NCBI RefSeq assembly: GCF_003025555.1 | Contig: NZ_PYMH01000023.1 | Span: forward strand, 1-46,233 | Direction: 5' to 3' | Source: Photobacterium lutimaris | Lineage (GTDB): Bacteria > Pseudomonadota > Gammaproteobacteria > Enterobacterales > Vibrionaceae | DNA: 46,233 bases | The notes under the pieces: model-generated | Databases searched by the model: none | The model's input: only the letters and a program-made list of their open reading frames with translations | Told to the model about the DNA's origin: nothing | In this document: one piece after another, positions 16,929-25,166 of the stretch | How the letters are laid out: the number at the start of each line of letters is the position of its first letter | Numbering within the stretch: the stretch's first letter is position 1 | Program-made: the position numbers and the translations under genes

Positions 16929-18539
16929 ATGTTAGATCAAGCAATGAAGCAGCAGCTTAAAGCATACCTAGAAAACCTTAAAACAAATGTACAGCTAGTA
17001 CTTAGCCTTGACGGCAGCGAAACCGCAAATAAACTTCAAGCGCTGGCAGATGATATTGCATCGCTAACAAGCAAAATTGAAGTCACCCGTGATGACAGTG
17101 CCAGTTCGCGTCAGCCAATCATGCAGGTGGTGAACAAAGAAAAAGGCACAGCAATTGGCTTTGCCGGCCTGCCGATGGGACATGAGTTTACGTCTCTGGT
17201 ACTTGCCCTGCTCCATAGTGGCGCTCACCCGATAAAGCTCGAAGCGGAAACCATCGAACAAATCAAAGCACTTAACCAGCCCTTGAACGTTGAGATCTAT
17301 ATTTCACTGTCGTGCCAGAACTGCCCAGAGGTCGTACAGGCATTCAACATGATGTCTGCTATTAATCCGCTTATTAAAACAACCATGATTGATGGTGCAG
17401 CATTCCAGGATGAAGTGAAGTCTCGCGACATCATGGCGGTGCCAAGCGTGTTCATTAACGGTGAACTCTTTGGCCAGGGCCGTATGTCACTGGCAGAAAT
17501 CCTGAACAAAGTCGATACCGGCGCGGCAGAGAAGAAAGCAGCCAGTCTTAGCGAGCAAGAGCCGTTTGATGTTCTCGTTGTCGGTGGTGGCCCTGCGGGT
17601 TCTTCAGCAGCTATCTACGCAGCCCGTAAAGGCATTCGCACCGGTGTCGTGGCTGAGCGTTTTGGTGGCCAAGTGATGGACACCATGGCTATCGAAAACT
17701 TTATTTCGGTGAAAGCGACGACTGGCCCTAAGCTAGTCGCAAGCCTGGAAGAGCACGTGAAGGAATACGGCGTCGAGGTAATGACTGAGCAGCGCGCAGC
17801 CAACATCATCGACGCAGAAAAAACAGCCGATGGTTATATCCATGTGGAACTAGAAAGCGGCGCGGTATTGAAAGCTCGCACTGTGATCACAAGTACAGGT
17901 GCACGCTGGCGCGAGATGAATGTTCCTGGTGAACAAGAGTACCGCAACAAAGGTGTTGCTTACTGCCCACACTGCGATGGCCCATTGTTCAAAGGCAAGA
18001 AAACAGCCGTGATCGGTGGCGGTAACTCTGGCATTGAAGCAGCTATCGACCTAGCCGGTATCGTTGAGCATGTAACGGTTCTTGAATTCGCTGATACGCT
18101 TCGAGCAGACCAAGTGCTTATTGATAAAGCGAACGCAACGCCGAACATCGAAATCATCAAGATGGCTCAGACAACGCAAGTTCTGGGTGATGGTAACCGA
18201 GTAACAGGCCTTGAATACAAAGACCGTAACACCGGTGAGCTAAAAGAAATCGAACTCGCAGGTATTTTTGTTCAAATCGGCCTGATGCCAAACAGCGAAT
18301 GGTTGAAAGGCACTGAGGTTGAGCTATCACCGCGCGGTGAAATCGAGATTAACGCACACGGTGCAACGTCTATGAAAGGTGTATTTGCAGCGGGTGACGT
18401 AACCACAGTCCCGTACAAACAAATCATTATCGCGATGGGCGAAGGAGCCAAAGCAAGCTTAGGTGCTTTCGATTACTTAATCCGCAACCCAGCACCTGCC
18501 AAGGCAGCCGAGACAGCCGAGACAGCCGAGACAGCATAA
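16929..18539 (+). CDS. ahpF: Alkyl hydroperoxide reductase subunit F
   Basis: The 536-aa flavoprotein disulfide reductase passes electrons from NADH via FAD to AhpC. An N-terminal tandem thioredoxin-like domain carries the redox pair Cys129/Cys132 in SCQNCPEVVQAF. The thioredoxin-reductase-like body has the FAD loop VVGGGPAGSSAA, the active dithiol Cys346/Cys349 in YCPHCDGPLFKGK, the NAD loop VIGGGNSGIEAA and the C-terminal GVFAAGDVTTVPYKQIIIA. Two ATGs in a row (16926 and 16929) are possible; the second gives better spacing to the AGG and matches the E. coli MLDT start. The C-terminus carries an extra AETAETAETA tail, from a 9-bp unit repeated three times, which the E. coli protein lacks. 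Confidence 0.95.
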   Translation: MLDQAMKQQLKAYLENLKTNVQLVLSLDGSETANKLQALADDIASLTSKIEVTRDDSASSRQPIMQVVNKEKGTAIGFAGLPMGHEFTSLVLALLHSGAHPIKLEAETIEQIKALNQPLNVEIYISLSCQNCPEVVQAFNMMSAINPLIKTTMIDGAAFQDEVKSRDIMAVPSVFINGELFGQGRMSLAEILNKVDTGAAEKKAASLSEQEPFDVLVVGGGPAGSSAAIYAARKGIRTGVVAERFGGQVMDTMAIENFISVKATTGPKLVASLEEHVKEYGVEVMTEQRAANIIDAEKTADGYIHVELESGAVLKARTVITSTGARWREMNVPGEQEYRNKGVAYCPHCDGPLFKGKKTAVIGGGNSGIEAAIDLAGIVEHVTVLEFADTLRADQVLIDKANATPNIEIIKMAQTTQVLGDGNRVTGLEYKDRNTGELKEIELAGIFVQIGLMPNSEWLKGTEVELSPRGEIEINAHGATSMKGVFAAGDVTTVPYKQIIIAMGEGAKASLGAFDYLIRNPAPAKAAETAETAETA

Positions 18540-18589
18540 GGAATTTATTCAGCCTTAAGCCGTATCGTTCTTTTGTCGACACTACGACA

Positions 18590-18619
18590 CCACTTCTGAG
18601 CAATCAGAAGTGGTTTTTT
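18590..18619 (+). terminator. Intrinsic terminator after ahpF
   Basis: CCACTTCTGA (18590-18599), loop GCAA, TCAGAAGTGG (18604-18613), then six T. Confidence 0.93.
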
Positions 18620-18698
18620 CGTTTTATCTTGGTCCCCAAGCTGAAATGACTCGCAGCAATCCAGGCGATCGCGTTGCAATCCTAAACTCAACACATAC

Positions 18699-18727
18699 AA
18701 AAAAGCCCCAGCATTTCTGCTGAGGCT
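18699..18727 (-). terminator. Terminator in repeat copy 1
   Basis: On the minus strand AGCCTCAGC pairs with GCTGGGGCT (one G-T pair), followed by a T-run. Its stem has AGC/GCT where copies 2 and 3 have GTC/GAC, so the differences between copies are compensatory. Confidence 0.75.
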
Positions 18728-18810
18728 TCGTTGTAGTGGCGGAACGGCTGGGGTCGCACTCGACCGGGACTCATTCGACCGAAGGGCGAACGCCTAAACT
18801 CAACACATAC

Positions 18811-18839
18811 AAAAAAGCCCCGTCATTTCTGACGAGGCT
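18811..18839 (-). terminator. Terminator in repeat copy 2
   Basis: Same position in the unit as in copies 1 and 3. Minus strand stem AGCCTCGTC with GACGGGGCT, then a T-run. Confidence 0.75.
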
Positions 18840-18922
18840 TCGTTGTAGTGGCGGAACGGCTGGGGTCGCACTCGACCGGGACTCATTCGACCGAAGGGCG
18901 AACGCCTAAACTCAACGCATAC

Positions 18923-18951
18923 AAAAAAGCCCCGTCATTTCTGACGAGGCT
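18923..18951 (-). terminator. Terminator of the tRNA-Asp/tRNA-Ser operon
   Basis: On the minus strand AGCCTCGTC, loop AGAAAT, GACGGGGCT, then a T-run, ten bases beyond the tRNA-Asp CCA end. This is the working terminator for the two tRNA genes. Confidence 0.85.
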
Positions 18952-18960
18952 TCGTTGTAG

Positions 18961-19037
18961 TGGCGGAGCGGACGGGACTCGAACCCGCGACCCCCGGCGT
19001 GACAGGCCGGTATTCTAACCAACTGAACTACCGCTCC
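18961..19037 (-). tRNA. tRNA-Asp (anticodon GTC)
   Basis: The 77-nt minus-strand gene folds with acceptor GGAGCGG/CCGCTCC, discriminator G and an encoded CCA. The D-arm contains AGTTCAGTTGGTTAGAA, the anticodon arm CCGGCCTGTCACGCCGG has GTC, and the T-arm has GGTTCGAGTCC. It lies 41 nt downstream of tRNA-Ser, so the two are likely one transcript. It is the intact member of the 112-bp repeat array that follows it. Confidence 0.96.
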
Positions 19038-19078
19038 AATTCTTTGTAAAGCTCAACCTTGGTCAAACTTTTAGAATG

Positions 19079-19169
19079 TGGCGGAGAGATAGGGATTTGA
19101 ACCCTAGATACGCTACAAACGTATGCCGGTTTTCAAGACCGGTGCTTTCAACCACTCAGCCATCTCTCC
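19079..19169 (-). tRNA. tRNA-Ser (anticodon TGA)
   Basis: The 91-nt class II tRNA on the minus strand starts GGAGAGATGGCTGAGTGG. It has anticodon TGA in CCGGTCTTGAAAACCGG, the long variable arm expected for serine, T-arm GGGTTCAAATCCC and encoded CCA. It is the first gene of the tRNA operon. Confidence 0.96.
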
Positions 19170-19182
19170 GTAAGTGCGGTGT

Positions 19183-19211
19183 ATATTAATCGCTGCGATT
19201 GACCTTGTAAA
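19183..19211 (-). promoter_or_regulatory. Promoter of the tRNA-Ser/tRNA-Asp operon
   Basis: On the minus strand a TTTACA -35 box (19206-19211) and a TAATAT -10 box (19183-19188) are separated by exactly 17 bp, 14 bases ahead of the tRNA-Ser 5' end. Confidence 0.65.
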
Positions 19212-19605
19212 CCCCTCAAAGATTCAACTGCTTAGATATCCACCAACCCCGTGAAATTTTAATAAAAAACCAGCAATCTATATTAAAACACGCCCCTCTC
19301 TCCTGTACGTTGCTGGATTTTTCCTCAGCAACTGGACTTTTAATACCTCTACACACCCGGAAAACCATTTCTCAGAGCGATTTAGTGATCACGCTCACCC
19401 AAGGGCTGAGAGCTAAATCACATCTCATTTCGGAGGATACAAAAGTCCAGCTAATGGCCTATTTATCCAATAGTTTCGTGTTGTTACCCGCCCCATAATT
19501 ACAGCCATCCAGACAGCATTCTGTCTCTGAACATTGCTCAACCCTATTGCGTTGGCAGCCAAGCCAACTAAAAAAATAAACCATAACAACATGGAGTAAT
19601 TCGAA
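19212..19605. other. Regulatory region upstream of the PTS IIC gene
   Basis: This 394-bp gap lies between the tRNA operon promoter and the PTS genes. It holds a CRP-like site at 19384-19399 and the GGAG ribosome binding site of the IIC gene. A 62-codon TTG-started frame at 19310-19498 overlaps the CRP-like site and has no family look or ribosome binding site. Confidence 0.5.
19384..19399 (+). promoter_or_regulatory. Candidate CRP site upstream of the PTS IIC-IIB operon
   Basis: AGTGA, six bases, TCACC: eight of ten positions match TGTGA-N6-TCACA. Catabolite control of a sugar PTS is expected. Confidence 0.45.
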
Positions 19606-20661
19606 ATGAAAAGCCAACTGTCGGTGTTAAAAAGACACTTATTGACGGGTACCAGCCACATGCTCCCCTTCGTGGTCGCGGGCGGGGTATTACTCGCTCT
19701 GTCTGTCATGCTGGGAGGTAAAGGTGCGGTACCAGAAGGCGTATTCCTAGAAGGACTTTGGGACATGGGTATCGCAGGTTTCACCCTGTTTGTACCTGTA
19801 CTCGGTGGCTATATTGCCTACTCAATCGCGGACCGACCAGCCCTTGCACCGGGTATGATTGGTGCTTACCTTGCCAATCAGGTACAGGCTGGTTTCCTTG
19901 GCGCCATCATCGTTGGCTTCATTGCCGGCTATGTCGTCCTGCAGCTAAAGCGAATTCCGCTATCAAACAAACTCAAAGCCGTTTCAACCTACTTTATCCT
20001 GCCTATCGGCGGTACCTTTATTGTCTCCGGTCTGGTGATCTGGGTGATCGGTACGCCTATCGCGATGGCAATGGAAAGCATGAACCTGTGGCTACAAGGT
20101 ATGGCCGGCGCGTCTAAAGCCATACTGGGGATGGTACTTGGCGGCATGACGGCCTTCGACATGGGCGGCCCAATCAACAAAGTCGCTACCTTGTTCGCAC
20201 AAACCCAAGTGGGTACTCAGCCATGGCTGATGGGTGGTGTCGGTATCGCTATCTGTGTGCCGCCACTGGGGATGTTCCTTGCGACCCTACTATCACCAAA
20301 ACGTTACACCGATGAAGAGCGCGAAGCCGGCAAAGCCGCTGGCATCATGGGCTGTATCGGCATTACCGAGGGCGCGATTCCTTTCGCTGCCGCCGACCCA
20401 ATGCGCGTACTTCCTTCCATCGTCGTCGGCGGTATGGTCGGTAACGTGGTTGGCTTTATGTTCAATGTTTTAAACCATGCGCCGTGGGGCGGCCTGATTG
20501 TACTGCCAGTAGTGGACGGACGTCTGTTCTACCTCGTCGGTATCGCCGCCGGTGCCCTCACCACGGCCCTTATGGTTAATGCATTGAAAAAACCTATAGA
20601 ACAACGTCAAGACGCCAAAGAAGAAAAGGCGGAAGACACCCTTGAATTAGAATTCGATTAA
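19606..20661 (+). CDS. PTS system fructose-family IIC (membrane) component
   Basis: The 351-aa membrane protein has eight to ten hydrophobic segments. It begins LKRHLLTGTSHMLPFVVAGG, the standard opening of fructose-type EIIC domains, and carries the substrate-site signature GITEGAIPFAAADP (about 247-260). Other marks are AFDMGGPINKVA and the PALAPGMIGAYLA loop. It is an isolated IIC without fused IIB, as in E. coli FryC and FrwC. The tail is charged and soluble. It is followed after 19 bp by IIB. The GH92 mannosidases downstream suggest mannose or a mannoside as substrate, an inference from context. Confidence 0.92.
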   Translation: MKSQLSVLKRHLLTGTSHMLPFVVAGGVLLALSVMLGGKGAVPEGVFLEGLWDMGIAGFTLFVPVLGGYIAYSIADRPALAPGMIGAYLANQVQAGFLGAIIVGFIAGYVVLQLKRIPLSNKLKAVSTYFILPIGGTFIVSGLVIWVIGTPIAMAMESMNLWLQGMAGASKAILGMVLGGMTAFDMGGPINKVATLFAQTQVGTQPWLMGGVGIAICVPPLGMFLATLLSPKRYTDEEREAGKAAGIMGCIGITEGAIPFAAADPMRVLPSIVVGGMVGNVVGFMFNVLNHAPWGGLIVLPVVDGRLFYLVGIAAGALTTALMVNALKKPIEQRQDAKEEKAEDTLELEFD

Positions 20662-20680
20662 ACCAAATTTCGGGAGAAAC

Positions 20681-20998
20681 ATGATGAAACTACTTGGCGT
20701 AACCTCTTGCCCATCGGGCGTTGCCCACACCTACATGGCAGCAGAAGCACTGGAAATAGCCGCAAAAGCCAAAGGCTGGGAAGTGAAAATTGAAACCCAG
20801 GGCTCCATCGGCATAGAAAATGAAATTTTGTCATCTGAAGTAGAGGATGCTGACATCATCATCCTGACCAAAGATATCGCGATTAAAAACGAAGAGCGTT
20901 TCAAAGGCAAAAAAACAGTCCGTATCGGCGTGGCTGATGCGGTGAAGAAAGCCCCTCAAATTATGGATAAAATTGAAGCGCACCTTGCACAAGCCTAG
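20681..20998 (+). CDS. PTS system fructose-family IIB component
   Basis: The 105-aa soluble phosphocarrier starts LLGVTSCPSGVAHTYMAAEA. Cys10 is the phosphorylation site and the SGVAHTYMAAE loop is the family signature. GGGAG precedes tandem ATGs at 20681 and 20684. It should take phosphate from the IIA domain of the downstream HPr-EI-IIA fusion and pass it to sugar entering through the adjacent IIC. A second IIB gene lies at 30574, so the locus has two IIBs for one visible IIC, as in the E. coli frw cluster (FrwB, FrwD). Confidence 0.92.
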   Translation: MMKLLGVTSCPSGVAHTYMAAEALEIAAKAKGWEVKIETQGSIGIENEILSSEVEDADIIILTKDIAIKNEERFKGKKTVRIGVADAVKKAPQIMDKIEAHLAQA

Positions 20999-21015
20999 CC
21001 CGTAACATTACAGCC

Positions 21016-21056
21016 ATGAATACCACGAAGCCTAATCATAATGCCGTGGTATTCAT
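21016..21056 (+). terminator. Terminator after the IIC-IIB operon
   Basis: ATGAATACCACG (21016-21027) pairs perfectly over 12 bp with CGTGGTATTCAT (21045-21056). The tail is CTGTATAATTCATTTT, not a clean U-run. Confidence 0.6.
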
Positions 21057-21219
21057 CTGTATAATTCATTTTATTAATTGGTATGGACATAACATTATGT
21101 AGAGAATTATATATTTATAATGAAACCTATAATCAAAAGAGCAATAACTAACTTGCCGCCAGAAAGATAGCACTAAAATACCTCCATCCCTACGGTTTCA
21201 TAAAAGACAAAAGAGTATA

Positions 21220-22062
21220 ATGCAAAATACCTTCGCCGATATTCTCGACAATGCAATTTCTGACGGTGATTCCTTCAACCAGATATGGTTTGCAGGGGAT
21301 ACCACACCGCCACCAGAAGCCAGTTACCAAGTTAATTTTCCGCGCTTAGAGCTTGTATTTAACGGACGTTATGAAAACCAGTTAGAAAATCATCACCAGA
21401 AACTCGACACTATCTACCTTAGAAGCGGTGATGCTTTGTTTATTCCTGCCAACGCTTGGAATAAGCCCAGTTGGCAGCATGAATGCTCCGTTCTTAGCTT
21501 ATTATTTGGTAAGAGCCAGCTAGGTTTCAGCCTCGTTAGTAAGCACGAAAACGAAGACGGTTTTTATGATGTGGTAAAATACAGTGTCCCGCAACGTACT
21601 GGACATGCCGTTGAACATATCCTGGCAGCTTTGACCACCTTGGCTCATGAGAAACAAAAACAGCCAGTTGATAAATACTTACTGCTAGCCTTGCTAAGCT
21701 ACAGCAAGGAAATGATAAAAAATCCACCTAAAGATACCAGCCGACGCAGTGAAGAATTGTTCAAGGGCATATGCATTTACGTGCAAGAAAACTTCCACCG
21801 CAACATTAACCGCAATACGGTTGCAGCTAGATTTAATATTTCACCCAATCACTTATCGCGTCTATTCCGCCAGGAAGGCCATATGCGTTTTGCCGATTAT
21901 ATCTCTTGGGTAAGGCTCGAGCGCGCCAAGTTCATGCTAAAACGTTACAACTTCCGGCTTGAAGAAATATCCCAACGCTGTGGCTATCATGACCCCAATT
22001 ATTTCTGCAGGGTGTTCAAACGAAAAACAGGCAAAACCCCAACCGAATATCGCAGCTACTGA
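21220..22062 (+). CDS. AraC-family transcriptional regulator
   Basis: The 280-aa protein has an N-terminal cupin-like sensor half (about 10-110; YLRSGDALFIPANAWNKPSW fits a beta-barrel ligand pocket). A C-terminal double HTH (about 180-278) carries NTVAARFNISPNHLSRLFRQ, the second helix LEEISQRCGYHDPNYFCRVF, and the AraC tail GKTPTEYR. It sits between the PTS genes and the three GH92 genes, on the same strand. It is the obvious candidate activator of the alpha-mannoside locus. The inducer is not identifiable; mannose or a mannobiose would be logical. Confidence 0.9.
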   Translation: MQNTFADILDNAISDGDSFNQIWFAGDTTPPPEASYQVNFPRLELVFNGRYENQLENHHQKLDTIYLRSGDALFIPANAWNKPSWQHECSVLSLLFGKSQLGFSLVSKHENEDGFYDVVKYSVPQRTGHAVEHILAALTTLAHEKQKQPVDKYLLLALLSYSKEMIKNPPKDTSRRSEELFKGICIYVQENFHRNINRNTVAARFNISPNHLSRLFRQEGHMRFADYISWVRLERAKFMLKRYNFRLEEISQRCGYHDPNYFCRVFKRKTGKTPTEYRSY

Positions 22063-22562
22063 TCATATAAAGCTGAGCTTACTAAATTCTGCCGTTAAAA
22101 TTTAAAGTTAAAATCCTTTTCTGCCTGTTAACTTCATGGCTTTATTCGTCCTAACAACAATAGGAAGTGATCATTTTCACACTCTGTTATCGACGTATTA
22201 ATTGTCCAGTAAATGTTATAAAAATCATCTATAGGCAACGTTATCGCTATAGTACGATGTTGAAATATTCAACAGTCATTGTAATAAAGAAATACAACAC
22301 ATTTATTGCACCATATAACACGGACAAAAACGAATTATTGACACTATAAGCACAATTTAACTGTGAGCATCAAATGGCTTTGCCGCCTGAGTAATTAACA
22401 TATTGTATTAAAAATACAAGTTGAGAGTAGCTTGTATCACATTCAAATAGACAGATAAACAAGAGAAGAAATATATATTACTGCAGCTATGATCCAATTT
22501 TCAAACTCAAACAGTATTGATGCTACCTCACCGTAACATCTTTGAAATCACAAGGAATAATC
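22063..22562. other. Long AT-rich regulatory region ahead of the GH92 genes
   Basis: This 500-bp gap holds no gene I can support. It has a good CRP-like site at 22166-22181 and much AT-rich DNA. It is a likely place for AraC-type operators, but I could not define direct repeats by eye. Confidence 0.5.
22166..22181 (+). promoter_or_regulatory. CRP site upstream of the GH92 genes
   Basis: AGTGA, TCATTT, TCACA: nine of ten consensus positions match. Distance to the first GH92 start is about 380 bp, so an unseen promoter or a long leader must lie between. Confidence 0.6.
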
Positions 22563-24956
22563 ATGAGAAATAAAATAATGCCTTGCGCTATCGCTGTGGC
22601 TTTAGCTCTTACTGGCTGTAATTCCGATTCATCAACAGATAAAACGATTCCGGCAATTCCCATCGTTGATACCGCCGTTTTGAAATTTGTCGATCCCATG
22701 ATCGGAACTGCCGCAAGTGGCCATACTTTCCCCGGAGCAACAGTACCGTCGGGGATGGTTCAGCTCTCACCCGATACTTTTATTGGCACCGAAGCTGGCC
22801 ACGAAGCGGGATACAACCCCTGGCACTCGGCGTCCGGTTATTGGGACCCATCAGATTATTCCGAAGGTGGTGAAGTCATTGATCGCCAACTGGGTATTTA
22901 TGGCTTTTCGCATACCCATTTATCTGGCACGGGGGCCTCGGATCTAGGCGATATCCTTATACTTCCATACTCTGATGATATTGATTCAGAAATAAATACC
23001 TTTGATAAAAAAAATGAGGATGCATCCGCCGGTTACTACACAGTGACTCTAAATGAGGGTGACATCAAAGCGGAGCTAACCACAACAAAGCGTGTTGGCC
23101 ACCACAAATATACCTTTGCTCAAGATGCTGACCGTAAGATCAAAGTCGACATTGGCCATACGATCCTAGCGAACAATGGTGAATCATTGCTCAACCGTGT
23201 GGAACTTGTTGATAAATACACCCTGCGTGGCCGCCGCACTTCTACTGGATGGTTCCAAGGCCAAGATATTTTCTTCTATGCCAAATTTAATGAGCCGGTT
23301 GCTGAGGCGATGATTATCCGCGATGGCGGCGCTCCTTCTGAAATGAAGCAAGGCACAGTCTACGGCTCGATCAACATGCCCAATGCCGATCAAAAGGTTC
23401 ACCTCGATTTCGGCAAGGCTGACAAGCCGCTAGAAATACGTGTCGCGCTGTCCCCTGTAAGCTGGGATGGTGCTCGTAATAACCTTGAAGCTGAAGCGCC
23501 CGATTTCGATTTTGCCAAAGTGAAACGAGACGCGGAATACGCCTGGGCCAAAGAATTATCACGCATCAAAGTCAAAGGCGGATCGGAAGTGGAGAAGACG
23601 AACTTCTATACCGGTATGTATCATATGATGATTGCACCGATCGAGTTCTATGACGTCGATGGGCGTTACCGCGATATGCTCGGCAAAGAAAGGCGCCTGG
23701 AAGAAGGGGATACCCCAAACTACTCCATTTACTCGACATGGGATACTTTCCGTGCCGTACATCCTCTGTGGACTATCATCGATCCAGAGCAAGCTACCAA
23801 TTACGCAGAAGACTTAATCCGCAAATCGAACGAGTTCGGCTTGCTGCCTAAGTGGGAAGGCCATGGCATAGAAACCGGAACAATGATAGGTTACCCTGCA
23901 GCTGCCATCGTTGGGGATGCGGTGACCAAAGGACTTGTGGATGCCAAGGCAGGCTTGGATGCTTCCATTAAATCAGCATACTACCGCCCGTATGACTTTC
24001 CGCAGATCCCAGATCATACGCTGCAAGCCGTCATGGCTGGGCAATTGTCCTACCATGAAAACTATCAGTGTGTTGGGGTGCCGAACTGGAATTCAGTCTC
24101 ATACGCGCTTGAATTCTCTTACTATGATTGGACTATCGCCGAAATGGCCAAAGCCGCCGGCGAAACCGATCTCTACGATGAATTCAAAGCTCGTTCGTAC
24201 TACTCGCTTAACCATTGGGATGCAGAAGCAGGTAACGACGATGGCACCGGCTTCTTCGTCCCTGTCGAATGGCAGACTTGCGAGAAACATGTAGCATCAG
24301 ATAAATTCGACCCATACCATGCGGATATGTTCTGGTATACCGAAGGCAACGCTTGGCAATGGCAGTGGGCGTTCATGCAAGATCTCGACAAGCTGACAGA
24401 AATTATGGGCGGTACGCAAGGACTGAACGATAAGCTCAATAACCTGTTTAATGCTGATCCGGATGGTGGTGATGCACACCAGGATATGACCGGTTTCATT
24501 GGCCAGTACATCCACGGTAACGAGCCATCACATCATGTTATTTACTTGTATAACCGCACGGAAGAGTCCTACAAGGCTCAGGAATACCTAGACCAAGTGT
24601 ATGATGAGTTTTACAAGCCGACCCCAGACGGCATTATTGGTAACGAAGACGTAGGCCAAATGTCAGCGTGGTACATCATGTCAACTCTTGGCTTCTATCA
24701 GATTTCACCAACGGATCCGACATATACCATTGGTCGTCCGATTTTCGATCAGGCTACCATGACGGTGGATGGCGGCTCATTTAGAGTGATCGCCGAAAAT
24801 AATGGTCCGGACAACCTATATGTAAAATCGGTGACAATCAATGGAAAACCGCTGGACAAATTTAATACCTTTAAACATGAAGAATTTAAAGCTGGCGGTG
24901 AATTACGGTTCGTGATGACATCCAATAAATCTGAAGCCATGGCAGCCAATTTATAA
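22563..24956 (+). CDS. GH92 alpha-mannosidase lipoprotein (copy 1)
   Basis: The start is the ATG at 22563, with AAGGA seven bases upstream. The 797-aa product has a lipoprotein signal ending LTGC (Cys19) and Asn at +2, which predicts outer-membrane sorting. GH92 enzymes are calcium-dependent inverting exo-alpha-mannosidases. Family marks are VDPMIGTAASGHTFPGATVP, GMVQLSPDT, GFSHTHLSGTG, the hinge STWDTFRAVHPLW and LPKWEGHG. The acid-residue motif is HGNEPSHHVIYLYN (Glu654), the base motif IIGNEDVGQMSAWY (Asp696), with PTYTIGRPIFD near the end. Both catalytic motifs are intact. Linkage preference cannot be read from sequence. It is first of three tandem paralogues. Confidence 0.95.
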   Translation: MRNKIMPCAIAVALALTGCNSDSSTDKTIPAIPIVDTAVLKFVDPMIGTAASGHTFPGATVPSGMVQLSPDTFIGTEAGHEAGYNPWHSASGYWDPSDYSEGGEVIDRQLGIYGFSHTHLSGTGASDLGDILILPYSDDIDSEINTFDKKNEDASAGYYTVTLNEGDIKAELTTTKRVGHHKYTFAQDADRKIKVDIGHTILANNGESLLNRVELVDKYTLRGRRTSTGWFQGQDIFFYAKFNEPVAEAMIIRDGGAPSEMKQGTVYGSINMPNADQKVHLDFGKADKPLEIRVALSPVSWDGARNNLEAEAPDFDFAKVKRDAEYAWAKELSRIKVKGGSEVEKTNFYTGMYHMMIAPIEFYDVDGRYRDMLGKERRLEEGDTPNYSIYSTWDTFRAVHPLWTIIDPEQATNYAEDLIRKSNEFGLLPKWEGHGIETGTMIGYPAAAIVGDAVTKGLVDAKAGLDASIKSAYYRPYDFPQIPDHTLQAVMAGQLSYHENYQCVGVPNWNSVSYALEFSYYDWTIAEMAKAAGETDLYDEFKARSYYSLNHWDAEAGNDDGTGFFVPVEWQTCEKHVASDKFDPYHADMFWYTEGNAWQWQWAFMQDLDKLTEIMGGTQGLNDKLNNLFNADPDGGDAHQDMTGFIGQYIHGNEPSHHVIYLYNRTEESYKAQEYLDQVYDEFYKPTPDGIIGNEDVGQMSAWYIMSTLGFYQISPTDPTYTIGRPIFDQATMTVDGGSFRVIAENNGPDNLYVKSVTINGKPLDKFNTFKHEEFKAGGELRFVMTSNKSEAMAANL

Positions 24957-24973
24957 TACGCCATATCTATGAT

Positions 24974-25018
24974 AAGCCGCTTTATATTTTTATCATTAAA
25001 TTATATAGAGCGGTTTTA
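24974..25018 (+). terminator. Terminator-like hairpin after GH92 copy 1
   Basis: CCGCTTTATAT pairs with ATATAGAGCGG (one mismatch) and is followed by TTTTATTT. The 210-bp gap to copy 2 could therefore hold a separate promoter. Confidence 0.5.
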
Positions 25019-25166
25019 TTTAACTACGACTCATAAAAAACATAACTATAGCGTTTATTCAGCCACCATATTCCACCTTTTTATTAATACTATGCGGGAA
25101 GTCCGTAGGAAAAATCACACGTATTAATTGCGTTAAATCACCCAATTCATTCAAAGAAGGTCTGTT

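Larger units (their letters stand above)
18681..18960 (-). repeat. Tandem 112-bp repeats with tRNA 3' fragments and terminators
   Basis: Copies begin at 18681, 18793 and 18905, exactly 112 bp apart. Copies 1 and 2 are full units; copy 3 runs into the intact tRNA-Asp gene. Read on the minus strand, each unit has a sequence resembling a tRNA 3' end (plus strand TGGCGGAACGG, 18737 and 18849, against the true TGGCGGAGCGG at 18961), then GTTGTAG-type spacer sequence and a rho-independent terminator. The unit pieces beyond about 20 bases of tRNA end diverge and cannot fold into a full tRNA. The array looks like remnants of tRNA-Asp duplication or loss by recombination between repeats. Confidence 0.85.

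Noticed and set aside
18681..18904. Array considered as CRISPR or as two further tRNA genes
   Set aside because: The units are adjoining 112-bp direct repeats without unique spacers, and the tRNA-like parts cannot form full cloverleaves.
19310..19498. 62-codon open frame upstream of the PTS IIC gene
   Set aside because: TTG start, no ribosome binding site, no recognisable features, and it overlaps the CRP-like site.
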